The position numbers were made by a program, and so were the translations under genes. This document shows, one piece after another, positions 11,744 through 24,799 of a DNA stretch of 64,000 nt. Source of the DNA: Margaritifera margaritifera (lineage: Eukaryota; Mollusca; Bivalvia; Unionida; Margaritiferidae); assembly GCA_029931535.1 (NCBI GenBank), contig JAQPZY010001686.1, positions 10,017,001 to 10,081,000 of the forward strand. Reading direction: 5' to 3'. A model generated the notes under the pieces. That model was not told the DNA's origin. It saw nothing but the letters and a program-made list of their open reading frames with translations, and made no database searches. Position 1 is the stretch's first letter. Every line of letters begins with the position of its first letter.

Positions 11744-13199
11744 GTATGTCTTTGCAGTACAGATTGGAGGAAAACAAATCAGATCCAATTTTTCTAGGGG
11801 ATGTGCAATAATCAAGAACAACACATCCTAGCTCAAGTTTATTCCATCCCATGACCCTTAATAGTATACATGCAAGCACTCACATGTTGTTCTCTACCAT
11901 TGCTAAATTAGGTGACTTTGTATAGACAAAAATCGTTTGCAGTTTCAATAATAATATTTAAAAAAATTATGATGTGAGCCTGGATAAACTTGGTAAACTA
12001 GTAGAGCTGCTTGATATTAGATCAATCCACTGAAACTCTCAGAAGTCATTGGCTTACTGTGGACTTCATAGCAGTCCAAATTTGCACTTCAATACCCTTC
12101 TATTTGTCTTCATGCCCAATTTTGCCTTTCAATGCTTTATCAAAAAGTATTCTAGCCTTCAACTGGGTATCTTTGTTCCTAAAATAAATAAAGTCCTCAA
12201 GCATGATGAAAGTGTACATGTTAAAAAATTCAGTCAGATTACACAGATTTGTATGACTGCAATCACCAGATGCAAAAGTTCTAAAAAATACATGTTTCAT
12301 GATGAAACTTGAATGAATTTGCAGGTATCTGTCTGCAGAAAATAGGGTAAAAACTGAACCCAATTGTGGATTGTTTTCATCAAACATATACATTTTGATC
12401 TCATCTCTTGAGTAAATATTGACATCATTGAGATTATGGCGTTATATTGTGCATGATGTCAAAACTGATGCTAGGCAACAAACCAACTAAATTGATCTTA
12501 CAATATTCATAATGACTAATATACATTTTGGTTTGTTTACCTTGAAGATGTGAATTCACATGCTTTGTTTTCATTATTAAATATAATTTTCTTAGTTAAT
12601 GCTGAAAGAACCATCTGGCACCCCAGAATATCTGGCACCTTATTTTTGTTTATCTTTGTTTTTTCCCCAAGCCATGGTTTTGGCATTCCATTGCATAGCA
12701 ATGAAATTCGAAGTGGGACAGGTGACCCTGGTCTATATCTCTCATGCTCTCTGTTAAAACTATGGAACAGCTTGGTATATTATATTGTATAGTCAATATT
12801 ACTATTTAAAATCTTCATAATAAGCATCTTAAGAACTAAATAATCTGTTTATCAATTACATGGTAATTTTGCTCCAACAAAGTGCAGAAATTTATTTAAA
12901 AAAATCATTCATCCTAGATGGGCAGTTCTACAGAACCTAGTCCATTTCAGCGTCAAGTAGCTGATGTATGCATCATGATGCTGTTCAAGTGCAGCTAATT
13001 ATAGCCTTATGTGGAGATCTGGGAGTCCTAAAATAATAATTACTTTTTCCATCTCTCCATCCTTTCACACTTCCTGTAACCACCAAAACCTTGCAAAATG
13101 TAACATGATTGAATGCCAAGTGGTAGGTGGATTGCCTGTGATGCGTATATGTACCTTTTAAAGGTTTTACCTCTTCAGGTCCAATTTTTACAGAGTTGT

Positions 13200-15070
13200 T
13201 GCCCTATTTTTATCAGTTTTACATCTCCCCTATAGCAGACCCTTGTAACCAGCATAGCTTATGAATCATTCAACATATTCTGATGCAATTTAGTCTGTTC
13301 ATTGTCTCATAGATAAAGATATGCCTTTTATGGGGTTTTGTCTTGTGGATAGAGTTATGGCTCCTGACATTGAACTTCACTTCTTCCCATGGGATGTTGC
13401 TTGTAACCAGCACAGCTCAAGAACCATTCAACATATTCTGATGCAGTCTGGTATGAAATTTGTCTCGCAGAGTTGGATGTGCCTTTTATGGGCTTTGTCT
13501 TATCAATGCCAATTTGGTTAGAGTTATGGCCCTTGGCAATTTCACATCTTCACATGGGATGTTGCTTGAAACTGGCACAACTCAGGAACAGTGATTTCTC
13601 CAGGAGTTTCTTACAAATAGGGGAATTCCCCCACGGGCCTTTTGTAAAAGGAATTTTAAATTTGGGGGGGGGGGCAGTTTTTATACAGGAATATTATCTA
13701 TGAATAGACCCTATATTAGTATGTTTCAGCAAAAGTGTATGTAATAAATAACTTAAAATCAATAAAGATAATACTTAAGTTGTTTACCTTCATAACTGGC
13801 ACAGTGATTATGTCTTATGACAATGGCAATGCGTCCTATGCAATAGAATTACATGTAACAGCAGAGATATTACAGTTGTTTATCTTCGTTATTGATACAT
13901 TTGCAGTGATAGTGTGTTATGACAGTGGCTCTGTGTTGTATGCATTCAGACTGCATGTAACAGCAGAGATGTTATAGTTGTTTATCTTCATTATTGATGC
14001 AGTGGAAGCAATCATGTGTTATGACAATGGCACTACAGCGTATGTATTAGAATTGCATTTAACAGTAGAGACTGAATATTGAAAACTGTATGCCTGCCAT
14101 TGTACAATCCCACCAAGTGCAGCTGGTAAAATGATTTTAATAAATAGATAATCAATGAAAGCATCTCATTGTTCAGTTGCATAAAGTCAATGAGTCAGAT
14201 CTTGATTATGGTGGTTGATCTTGAAGTCAGTCACTTATACAAACAGATTGAACTTTGTTAATAATAGTGGATGTTACAGATTTTGTTTTGCTCACGGCAA
14301 GACAACTGTATGCAATTTTCACACACTCACTCATTTTTAAGGAGGGATAGTTTAAATTTAGGTGGGATTCACGTTTTTGCACATCCAGGAGAAAATACTG
14401 ATGAACCATTGAACATATTCTAATGCAATTTTGTATGAACATTATCTCATAGACCTAGATGTGCTTTTTGTGGGTTTTGTCATATCATGTAAAGTTTGGA
14501 TAGAGTTATGGCCCATTACAATTAACTTAAAATCTTCATATGGGATGTTGCTTGTAACTGGCACAGTTCAAGAACCATTCAACATGTTATGATGAAATTT
14601 TGTATGAACATTGTCTCATACACGTACATGTGCCTTTTATAGGTTTTATCTCGTCTAATCCATTTTGGACAGAGTTATGCCCTTTGTTGGCTTATTCTTG
14701 AACTCACATGGAATCTTGGAATGTTGCTTGCAATCAGTATGCCTTAAGAACTGTTCAACATACATGTATTCTGATGGAATTTGGTAAGTATATTGTCTCT
14801 TAGACCTAGATGTGCGTTTTATGAGTTTTGTCTCATCTACATAATGTTGGGTAGAGTTATGACCCTTGTCAATCAACTTAATATCTTTACATGAGATGTT
14901 GCTTATAACCAGCATAGCTCAAGAACTAGTAAACACATTCTGATGCAATTTGATATGAACAATGTTTCATAGACCTATGTGATTGGTCTACTCCAGATTT
15001 TACAGAGTTATAACCCTTGTCAGTCATATTCATATCTTTATCTTTACATGTGATGTTGCTTGTATTGATG
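13200..15070. repeat. Degenerate tandem repeat, about 150-180 bp period
   Basis: The block gatgttgcttgtaaccagca, then ctcaagaaccattcaacata and ttctgatgcaatttg, recurs near 13245, 13396, 13561, 14400, 14546, 14721, 14896 and, cut short, 15056. Each is followed by forms of tctcatagacctagatgtgc and ttttatgggttttgtctt. A run of 11 G lies at 13664-13674. The regular series is interrupted at 13778-14060 by a second, shorter repeat. Confidence 0.88.
13778..14060. repeat. About 98-bp tandem repeat, three copies
   Basis: Three copies beginning ttgtttaccttcataactgg or close variants at about 13778, 13875 and 13977, each followed by gtgttatgacaatggc-like and catgtaacagcagagat-like blocks. It is nested inside the longer-period repeat. 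Confidence 0.85.
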
Positions 15071-15831
15071 AGATCTTGAAAGAGTTGAATTTCAAGCATT
15101 CAGCATCATCATTTAGAGGAGTCATTGCCCCTGAAGATCCATCTTCTTCAAAGTTTGGTTTCCAAACACAAATTACCGTTTAAGGCTCTACAGAGCAGAT
15201 TGTAATGAGTGTGGCCTTTTGCAATCCACCTATTGCAAATAGCTCATGTGTTTACAAAATTTCACTTTTCTTGTCTTTTGGAAAGAAATAAAACATCAGG
15301 TAAGCATTTTCATGCATAATCATCATCATCATCATCATCCATTATTACATAATCCATCAGAAATAGATACATGCAATTTTGTAAAAATGACAGCAGTAGA
15401 AATAAGAGTTGGGGCAGGGTTATAATCAAACAAAACCAATAACTCTCTTATTGCATCATTTTAATCCAGAGTTAAATCCAGCTTGGGATTTAGTATTGGT
15501 TTGTGATGTTGCAAGAGAAAACAGAAAATAGTTTCTTCATATGATTAGCCTTTCTTGTTCAGTTACTTATGTCTTAAGGCATATGTAGAAAACTTAAATA
15601 TCAGCTTAACATTGAAATTATCTTGATCTTGCTTGCTTGCCAGCTGGCATCAAGGCTTTGGGAAACATTTTTCTGTGGCTGATTGCATGATTCTCAGTGT
15701 AATATATTAAATATATGAGAATTTGCAGACGTGAAAACTACAGACGTATTAACTAGTATAAGATTAAAAAGCTGAAAGCTATTATTAAAATGTGTTTATA
15801 TCTGCAAGCTTATGACATCTCTATGTTGCAG

Positions 15832-15980
15832 TGGATGACTTTATGGGAGGGAGTGATTTCTCAGATGATGAATTAAAGGCTCAGAAGGATGACAGCGGAG
15901 GAGACAGCGATTATATTGTAGATCAGGATGAGGAGTCAGCCAGTGATTGGGAGGCCAATCAGAACTCACAAAAACGTAAG
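15832..15980 (+). CDS. APLF: APLF-like exon, acidic-aromatic segment
   Basis: Encodes residues 231-280. The acceptor is gttgcag; the donor is best placed after 15980 (aag, then gtaatt), because only that end gives the phase 0 needed by the next exon. A competing gtaagg at 15976 would put a stop codon at the next junction. The peptide is strongly acidic with regularly spaced aromatic residues: GGSDFSDDE, GDSDYIVDQDEE and SASDWEANQ, ending in the basic SQKRK. These resemble the aromatic-anchored acidic motifs by which histone chaperones, including the APLF tail, hold H2A-H2B. That this exon itself binds histones is an inference. Confidence 0.85.
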
Positions 15981-18244
15981 GTAATTTATCTTCGCGTAGA
16001 AAGGCAGCACTGAAGACTGGATCAGAAAGTCCTGGGTTCAAGTCCCAGCATGGTCACTGATATTGTGTCCTTGAGCAAGAGAGTTAACCTCACATGCTTC
16101 AGATGATGCAACTATAAATAGTTACCAGCAGATCTTTGCTTTCCAAACCATTCCAAGCAAGAACTTGCACAATAGACCAATTATTACAATACATAAGGAT
16201 TCAATAGGTAACAACTGGAACAAAGGTCTTAAGTTGGATTTCTGGACTTTGTTCTGTACCAATGAGTAACTGAGAACAACAATAGATCAATTTAGGGGAC
16301 ACATTGGGGGGCTTCAGTTAGCAAGTCTAGCAAGTTGTGTGCGTGTGTACTGTAATGACAGTAAGTCTTGGGACATGAAATTTTCTTCTTTTTTTTCGTG
16401 CCCCAAGACATATATGCACGTAAAAAGGTAGCATTTTCGGTGTCCCAACACTTATAGACACAAAAAATGTAAAGACAAAATTGGTAAGATCGCCATACAT
16501 CACACAGAAGTGACCAGCTCGTTTATTTACCAAATAAGTTAATTGTTATATGTTATAAATTACTTTGATTGTTTTTTGTTATTGTTTTGCATGTGCATAT
16601 TTTCCAGTTTCTCCAACATGAAATAAAATAAAGGTAAATAAATTCTTTATAATTGATGGGCTGCTTAAGCCCTGTACTATAGTGTACACTACTTGCACAG
16701 TGCAAATCGTGCTTAGTGTCACTTATGTTCATGTTTATTCCCCAAAATATTAGATGCAGATTTTGCTTTATTCATTGTTTTTACCAAATCACATTTTTCC
16801 AGATTACATTTCAGCTAGACGTCCATAGCTGTTTCATTTACTTTGATCCACATACTCAAGAATTACTGTTTTTCAGTGATATAAGTGATCCTACAAAGTG
16901 ATGTAATCAATATGAAAAGACACAAACATTTAATTATATAAGGCATATAACCAGCATATAATCACATAACTGTCATATATTCATTAAAGAATGATCATAA
17001 TATAAATTAAAATTCTGAATACAGATAGACTAAGATCATCATCAATCCATTTTAGTTTCATTTTTCGGCTTAACAAAATTGTAATTTTCCACACATTATT
17101 GATTCCACTTTTGATTTTGGCAAGCTAGTTCTTTTGGCGTCTCCTTTTGTTTATAATTGGCAGATTTGTCTTTTGTTTTCTGACTGCAATCTAGTCCAAT
17201 TAATTATTTAAACCCTGAAACTGGCCTGGCTAAAGAGGGAATTTTGTCGGCGGCAATGCTGGTACTTCAATGTGTCATTGCCTTTTACTCCATAATATTA
17301 GCACGATTACTGTAGCTGAGTAAACAGGTACTTATTTAAGGTCACTTACAAAGCAAACTACCACTGAGTTTTTATTGTATTACAATTATTTTCAAAGCAT
17401 TATTTCTGAAACTTAAGTATCATATTTTAGAGATATTATTTAAGTTTAGTACAGTGGTGCCTATGATTAGAATCCAAGGGATGCACGTCATTTAACACAA
17501 GTTAAAATCTTCAGTGTGCATGTGGTGACACCATGATGTAAACATGCTTACTAAATGCGAGCATTGAACCAAACACTATTTTCGTTGTTGTCATACTGGT
17601 ATCACATTTTAATGAGTTAGGTATTTACATTTTAAAGGCACCCCCGCCCCCATAATTCCTGGTGACTTTCGAAAATTTTAATGCAATAATGCATAAACTG
17701 ACAATAGTAAACTAGAGCACAAAAGGGAGAAGTTACTTTTAAATGGGTACAACATCCCGCTAATTCTCAATTCTTGTCATCCGATTAAATTATACATATT
17801 TGAATTAGGTAGAAATAACAAGAAAACAGAGGAAAATTAAATATATTTATTGACTTTTCAAACAAATTATATTAATTTATAACATTTCCATCTAATAATT
17901 CTTAATTATAGTCCCTTAACAACCACAAAGTCATTATTTTGTAAAATTGATGTTACAATTGATAAAATATGCTGATCAATCAGTAGAATAAAAATGTCTA
18001 ACGTGTCACAAGACTCTTTGTAGTACATGAAAAAATTACTTCAATATCGTGTTCCAACTTTTATAGGTTATAACAAGATTAATTTTGAAAATAATTATAG
18101 TGTCTCAAGACCTACCATCATTATAGTATGTGCGTGTGTATGTGCTGATTTGTGTGTCTGTCTTAAACTACAATGGATTGTTGTTGGATAGCCTGAATGG
18201 GAAATAATTAAAGTTTACATGACCCAGGCTGTGGTCTTTTTAAG
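15981..18244 (+). other. APLF intron (2,264 bp)
   Basis: Phase 0, GT-AG. Contains a probable tRNA-derived SINE right after the donor; from about 16170 to 18230 I see only AT-rich sequence without genes. The acceptor is ctttttaag, with a non-standard A before AG but a good pyrimidine tract. Confidence 0.7.
15995..16135 (+). mobile_element. Probable tRNA-derived SINE fragment
   Basis: Contains a near-perfect B box (gggttcaagtcccag, 16033-16047) and, 15-30 bases on, the block tgtccttgagcaaga, a motif common behind the tRNA head in many animal SINEs and also present in the SINE at 31270. The A box is not clear, so the head is decayed or truncated. It begins within 20 bases of the exon donor. Confidence 0.5.
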
Positions 18245-18576
18245 GGTAAAGGTAGAATTGCCAGCAGCAAGAAGGTACCCACCAAGAAAGGGAGACGAAA
18301 GAGGGGCTGGGATGATGAGGAGGAAGAGGAAGAGGAAGAGGAGGAGGAGGAGTATGTGCCACGGCCAAGCAAGAGACGTGCAGCAGCGGTAGCAGCAAAG
18401 AAGGGGAGATTTAAGGAGGTTTCCTCTGAGGAGGAAAGTGAATCTGACCAGTCTGATGAACCAGTGACACAAGTAAAAAAAGCAAAGAAGAGAAATGATA
18501 GCCCACCAAGAAGGCCAAAGCCAAATGCAGAGAAGAAACACAGGCAACGATGTAGATTTGGAGATAAATGTTACAG
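18245..18576 (+). CDS. APLF: APLF-like exon, charged linker and first half of PBZ finger 1
   Basis: Encodes residues 281-390 and two bases of 391, phase 0 to phase 2, donor gtaaat. It starts with a Lys/Arg-rich patch (KKVPTKKGRRKRG), then a run of 11 consecutive Glu after GWDD, then further alternating basic and acidic blocks (SSEEESESDQSDE). The end, RQRCRFGDKCYR (from 18542), is the first half of a PBZ finger: basic residue, first Cys, aromatic-Gly, second Cys and the Tyr-Arg pair that contacts ADP-ribose in this family. The two Cys are zinc ligands; the two His are in the next exon. A long antisense frame here is a shadow of the coding composition. Confidence 0.9.
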
Positions 18577-19609
18577 GTAAATAATTCTTAATCTCAAGTC
18601 TTCTTATTTTAAAAGTTATTATGCTCCTACCATTTATATGGCATGGGGCATATAGCATTAGCCATAACCACACTTCAGTCCTTTTGTTCATTACTCAGCA
18701 GAGTTTTCTCCTGGCTGATATAGTGCACTACTCTGTGGCTTTTAATGCCTGGTTGTTGCTGTTCTTTCATACCCTCATCACTACACCTAAACCATTTGGC
18801 TGCAACTCCTTATTTGGGTAAAGTTTTTATTTATTCAGCTGAAAAATCTTAGACTGAATAATAAATTATGTTTTATTTCACTGCTTATCAAAGCAATCTC
18901 AATTAAGATTGCTTATCACCAGATGAGAAGGTGACTAGCATCTCAGATCCCCCAGCAGCACATTAGTACTTGCCAGTGTTTACATACAACATCCACCATT
19001 TATATAAGTACTTCTGTCAGCACGAACCAGATTTAATTGTCAGCAAGTCTTTAGAAATCCAAACTTTATTCACCGATCAAAATGTCAGGATACTGTGAAA
19101 ATGAAATGTGTGATAGTTTCAAAAAGTTCAGTAATATTCATCAAAAAACACAGTTTCTCTTCAAAAATATATTACCCACTCATAATACATTAGGAGTACA
19201 TCCACTATCTTGCAAATCCAGCCCACCTAAGCTAAAAAAGACAGTTGCCATCTCTTGGTTTGTTTTAGAAACAGAAGTTTTAAAAGATCATCTACCTTAC
19301 AAGGTTGAAGTTAGACTACAGTGGTCTCCCCTTGGACAGAGGGATTGGTTCTATGCTCTTTCATTGGGCCTCACAAATACCGAATTCACATGTACTTTTT
19401 CATCAGTCAAGCAGTTCTTGGGAGTTTTCTCAATTTATTCAAATATATTTCAGCTATTTTTATGACTATTTCTTGCTCTCTTATCATCATAGATGAATAT
19501 ATTGCACTTCATGATTAGCTTGTTGGCTCCAATTTAATTTCAAAGTTAGCCCCCTCAGCTGCCTCCCCAGGAAGTAGGTGCTCTGCATGTACATTAGTTG
19601 TCATTTTTG

Positions 19610-21345
19610 CCTAAGTTTTTGCATTTGGCTCAGGCTTTTTGCTAAATGTATAAATACTGTTTGACCTGGAATCAAGAAATTTATTGAGGGGATGGATAGT
19701 GATGAGTATTACGTCTTCATAAAACTAGGTTTCTTGTTTCACTGACTTATGTTACATTTTATGTTTTAAAAATCACAGTGAGCAACATTTCACATTTGAC
19801 TGGTTTTTGTGTTTAGCTCATGACCAAATAGTTGTTTGTGCACCCAGTACATATACTGCTATTACCTAGATTCATGAAATTTGGTGAGTACTACAACCTC
19901 ATCACAAAACCAGGTCACTGTGACTTATATTTCACATTTCATTGACTTTGGTTAAATGTTGTGTTTTAAGTTAATTTTTTTAGATCTGTTTAGGCAAGAA
20001 TTTTCATACTAGATGATTGTATGCATCTTTGTTAGTACGACACCCGTACAGCAAAAGAAAGTCACTGTTACCTACCTTTCACATTTTACTGGCTTAGGTT
20101 CAGTTTTTGCATTTAGCTCATGACCACATAGGTTTTTGGTGCTAGAACCTGGAAAATTGGTGAGGGGATGCATTTTAATGGATACTACACCCATATTGCA
20201 AAAGAGGTCACTATGACCCATCTTTCATATTTTCATGCTTAATGAATGTGGGTTCAGTCTCAAGCACTGTTCATGTGTGAAGGATCCAACTAGATGATTG
20301 TATGCATCTCTGTTTGTTTCACATCATTACAAAAAAAGAATATCACTGTGACCTACATCTTACATTTTACTGGCTTATGTTAAGCTTTTGCATTTTAGTT
20401 GATGATCACATAGGTTTTTTGCACCCTGTATAATACTGTTATACCTGGAATCATAAAACTTGGTGAAAGGATGCATCTTAATGAGTACTGCAGCCTCATC
20501 TTAAAAGCAGGTAACTTTGACCCATAAATCTTGCTTCACTTTCTTTGATTAAATTTTGTGTTTGTACTATTCATGCTTGAGTCATTAAACTAGATGATTG
20601 TATACATCTCTCTTAGTACCACACCCATACAAAAGTTCACTGTGACCTACATTTCACATTCTAGTGGCTTATTTTAAATAGGTTTTATGCAGGCATTGTA
20701 CATACTGTCCTATCCAGAATCATGAAACTTGTTCAGAATATGCATCTTGATGAGCACTTTATTTCAGTAGTAGATGATTATGGCCCATATTTTGCACTTC
20801 AATCACTTGGGTAACTTTTGTGTTTGATTTTTATTTCTCGGTTCTGTTCATACCAGTATCATGAAATGTATGATGATATGCATTTCTGTTATTTCTGTTA
20901 TTACTACATCCTTACAACAAAAGAAGCACAACATGACCTATATTTAATCTTTAACTGGCTTTGGTTAAAAGTGTGTACATTTAGCTTGTGACCACATGTG
21001 ATTTTGGCATGCTGTATGCATACTATTCTGCCTAGCATTATGAAATTTGGCGAGTGGATGCATCTTGATATATTCTACATTTTATTGCAAAAAGAGGTAT
21101 ATGTGACGTATATTTCATGCTTTATTGACTTTGTTGAAATTTAATGTTGAAAGTTCATTTATTGGGTGCTGTTTATGTTCCAATAATGAAACTTGATAAT
21201 TGGATGCATCTCTATTAGTACTACACATTTACAACCAAAGAAGGTCAATGTGACATACATTTTATGCTTTACTAACATGGGTTAAGTATTTGTTTTTATG
21301 ACCACCTAGATTCTTCCATATTATATGCATCATAAGCTGCTCAGA
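19610..21345. repeat. Degenerate tandem repeat, about 290-300 bp period
   Basis: Alternating blocks recur: tttagctcatgaccacatag (near 19812, 20113, 20396, 20980, 21290), then tggaatcatgaaacttggtg with gatgcatcttgatgagtac, then gtcactgtgacctacatttc with ttttactggcttaggtta. A half-period likeness (tagatgattgtatgcatctc) suggests that an older unit of about 150 bp was doubled. Strong divergence suggests an old array. Confidence 0.85.
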
Positions 21346-21808
21346 AGGCCTTTTCTGACCAGTGCAGTTAGAAGTAGGAATAAATATATTTATTTAATTG
21401 TAAACTTTTCATATTAATGACTATATATTGTATATTGTGATAGGTTATCCTTAAACAGTTAACTCTGTATGGTATATGTGAATGAGTATAAGAATTAGAT
21501 GAGTGGACTGCATGCTGCATGCTTTTCGTGTGAGGCCTCTGTGGTAGCTAATCAAGTTAATTATTGATGCATAAGCAATGCATGTACTACTGGGCGTAAC
21601 TCCATGGTGACTCAAAGCCTGTGACTATCCAGTAAAATCTGGAATCTATGAGTGGGCACTGATAATAGCTTCTTAAGCAGATTTTAAGAACAATGATATA
21701 AAAAAGAATAATACAGAACAACATTAATTTCTGATTTTTATCAACTCTTGATAGTACCTCTGTTTTGTTATCATAGAAAAGAATAATCTAATTATTCTAT
21801 GTCTTCTT

Positions 21809-21831
21809 AGGTAGGTAGGTAGGTAGGTATT
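21809..21831. repeat. TAGG microsatellite
   Basis: Five to six uninterrupted copies of TAGG. Confidence 0.95.
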
Positions 21832-22403
21832 GGCAATAAAGTGCCTATTAAAAGAAACTTGAAAGAAAAGGGGCCAACATTTCATTGTCAAGATTAGTAT
21901 AGACTGGACCTATTTTCTGCACGATAATTAATGTTTAGAATGGCTACTAGACAGTACTGAAAGCTTCACAGAAGTGAGCTGTGTAATTGGTGATTACATA
22001 TTGTTCTGATTGCCCAGTGGGTGGGTGGATGGTCTTCACCCTTCACCACAGAATGGAAGACACCCTGCCCTGATGTTCTTCGGCTCTCATTAGAATATGC
22101 ACCCTTATGAAAAGAGTTTGAGTTGTACCCGAGTTCAGGATGGATATGCCATTTGGAAGGGAGGCCGTACAGGCCAAAAGCATAGTTTGAGCATCTCTTT
22201 GTAGCAAGACACTAAATTCTTTGTTTTGCTCTTGCATTGCCTAAAATTCCTTGTCAATAGGGACAAAACCTGTCTCATTCAGTCCAAGCTCTTCATTCAT
22301 CTGGGCATGGAATTTGAATTCCCCTTTGATTTGAGTTTGTTTCCTCCTTGAGCATAACCACTATTTCTGTCAAATGCATTACCTGATCACATTACTTTAG
22401 CAT

Positions 22404-22568
22404 AACTTTCTCTGCTACCTTCGAATCCAGCCCTCCTAGAAAGATGAAAAACATCTTTCTGTCTATATATTATATAGTCAAAGGGAAGCAACTCTGATTG
22501 GTTAACTCCCCTTTCTACCCACTAGGTGGCTACCATTATACCTGTACGTAACCAGTTTTTACTTTTGA
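22404..22568 (+). repeat. Left inverted terminal repeat of the DIRS-like element
   Basis: Runs from aactttctctgctacc through ctgtctatatattatatag, ctcccctttctaccc and aggtggctaccattatacc to gtaaccagt. The complement of 27881-28030 has the same blocks in the same order with about one difference in ten. Confidence 0.9.
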
Positions 22569-22859
22569 CATCATGCTGCACAGATGTCCTCCATAGAATC
22601 CATTTTATCTTGTACTCAAATTTAATCATCCACATTCTATTTTCAGTGGTACAGTAAGTCAAAATGTTGTTTTATATGGTACATACAACATTTTTGTAAA
22701 AATTCTGTGAATTTATTGATTTTTTGACATTGTCGTTCGTTTTTGTCACAATTGACTTCAAAATGGCAACATATATTTTCACTGGTGGAATTTCCCGGGC
22801 ACTATTTTTAGGCATTTACTCTAATTATAACACATTTTCATGATGTGGTTGGCATTTAT

Positions 22860-24720
22860 TTAAAATTTTATATACATGTGTTGCATGCATGTTTGCTTAT
22901 TCTCTTTTTGCAAGCAATTCAAAGTTGTTGAGGACGTCCACAAAACATGCCTGCTTTGTACCAAATGCTATTCATCACAACTGTGAAATCTGTGTTGCAT
23001 GGACAGAGAATACATGGTCTAATGTTCTTAAGAAACAACTCAAGTGTTACAAAAAGTTTCTGCCCCTCATCATAATGTCACAAGTCTCATGGGGGATGTC
23101 GAGATGCCCCATCCACCCCCCCATTAAGATATAGAAGACAGTGCCAGATCATAATACAGTTGGAATGAGAGAAGATTCTAACCAAGAGTTGGAATCACGC
23201 ATGCTCCCTCTAATCAGTAAGGCTTTGTCATCGAGATTATCAATGACGGAACAAGAAGAATTTTATCAGGAACGAATTGGAATTAATCTGCCCAGGAGGC
23301 ATGAGAATCCTAGTCAAATATTACCGTGCCCATGGGGCAGAGTCATACCTATCTCCGCCCTTGAGGCGTTAATATACAATACCCCATACTCCGTCCGTGC
23401 ATGAGAACATTCTTGCCAGACATGAAGGCATACTATTTTACTCATACAGCCGGCTGGCCGGACTGAGCAGCAATTTGACTTATACGGATGTATGGCTGGC
23501 CAGCCTGCTATACCGCCTGACCATCATTGCCGTATCGAATGCTATATCCATGGACCCAAGGTGTACAAGAGGAACACAATCCCCAGCTAGATGGAGGTGA
23601 TGAAATGGAAATGCCTGAATCATGTGATCCAACAATAGAACAGTTGGAATTCAGCATTAAGGCAGCAACAGAGGAAATCTGTCATATCCTGTCTCCATCC
23701 AAATGTCCTCCTCCACCTAGTCATCCCTACCTACAAGGTCAAAGTCTCAGTGGATTTAGATGATAGCGATGACAGTCCATCATTTAGAACATTGCCTCAG
23801 TCTTCAAAAGTTGCAGAATCACTGGTTGTCTCTTGGAAAAAATTGGTGACTCCGGTAATTCAAAAGCCTTCTTTTCCATGAGTCAGTTGCCAGCTAGCTT
23901 CTCATCTCACTCGTTTAAGTTGCACTCTGACGCATACTGTTTGGAAATACCTAATGTTGATAAGGATATTTCTGCTTTTGGTATGACTGACCCACTTTGT
24001 TATAAGGTGGATTCAGCAAATCTTCAATGCCACCTCCAAGCTAGTGAGGAATGTTATATCAACTTCCTCACTGCTTGACTTAATGTCCTTGGCGATTTTT
24101 TGCCTTGCTGAGAAGGTTGAAAGTGATCACGCCTGGGATTCAGTGAGCCATATCGCCAAGGTTGTGAATAGGGCTTATCACCACACCATGGCTAATGCCC
24201 TGACAGCCTCCTGCAAATTGGACTTAGTCTGAAGAGATGCACTCATGCACTCTTCTTCTCTAGGACCAAACCATGCAGCTGCTTTGCGCACCCTCCTGTT
24301 CAGCTCTCCCCTTCTGTTTAGGGGTCGAATTGAGGAGGTCAGAAAAGAGGCAGCACAAGAGTTGCCCCTACATCTGTCAGCACAAGCTCCCATATCTGGA
24401 CATCCTGCTCAGATATCGTTCCAGAGAAAAGACAGTTGTCAGCAGGGATACAATAGAGGCAATTCCCAAAGACAACAGAATAACCGTGGCCAGGTGAATT
24501 ATAGGAAGTCATACACCCCTCCTTCTTGCCGTCAGGCATGGAGGGAGATAGAAAACGTTTCTCCTTCTCCAAGCCTCCCACCACTTCTCAGTGACTTACA
24601 ATTTACCCCGCCCACTGGCGGCCCACCCGTGGTTGCCAGACTCCTTCTTTTTTGTCAGGCTTGAATCAACCTCTTTCCGCATAATGATTGTGTGATTCAA
24701 GTCATGTTGGAAGGCCCTAG
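22860..24720 (+). pseudogene. Gag-like region of the DIRS-like element
   Basis: Broken open frames between the left terminus and RT. The best part is at about 23860-24400: a frame reading FLTA, then AWDSVSHIAKVVNRAYHHT, and in another frame LHSSSLGPNHAAALRTLLFS with SPLLFRGRIEEVRKEA, in the style of the conserved central part of DIRS gag proteins, followed by a Gln/Asn/Arg-rich stretch (about 24430-24530). The N-terminal part (23141-23400) encodes an unrecognised acidic peptide. Several stops and frame changes make it non-functional. Assignment is by position and general resemblance. Confidence 0.6.
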
Positions 24721-24799
24721 AATCTCATTTATCAGGCCTCCTCCACTTTCGGAATCCCCCTTCATGACAGAAACCCCAAAAGATCCCATGAAGGCAGAC

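Larger units (their letters stand above)
11744..15831 (+). other. APLF intron (4,088 bp)
   Basis: GT-AG, phase 1. From 11744 to about 13200 nothing is recognised. The middle holds a degenerate repeat of about 150-180 bp (13200-15070) and the end holds a short ATC microsatellite (about 15319-15338). No nested gene. Confidence 0.75.

Noticed and set aside
15976..15977. Alternative donor gtaagg for the third visible APLF exon
   Set aside because: It leaves phase 1, which joins to GGTAAA at 18245 as C-GG TAA and stops; the donor at 15981 keeps the frame open through all remaining exons.
18215..18691. Antisense open frame of 158 codons with hydrophobic stretches
   Set aside because: Shadow of the purine-rich exon at 18245-18576.
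19082..19465. Open frame of 127 codons in the 13.3-kb APLF intron
   Set aside because: No recognisable domain, no splice-site support, ordinary AT-rich composition.
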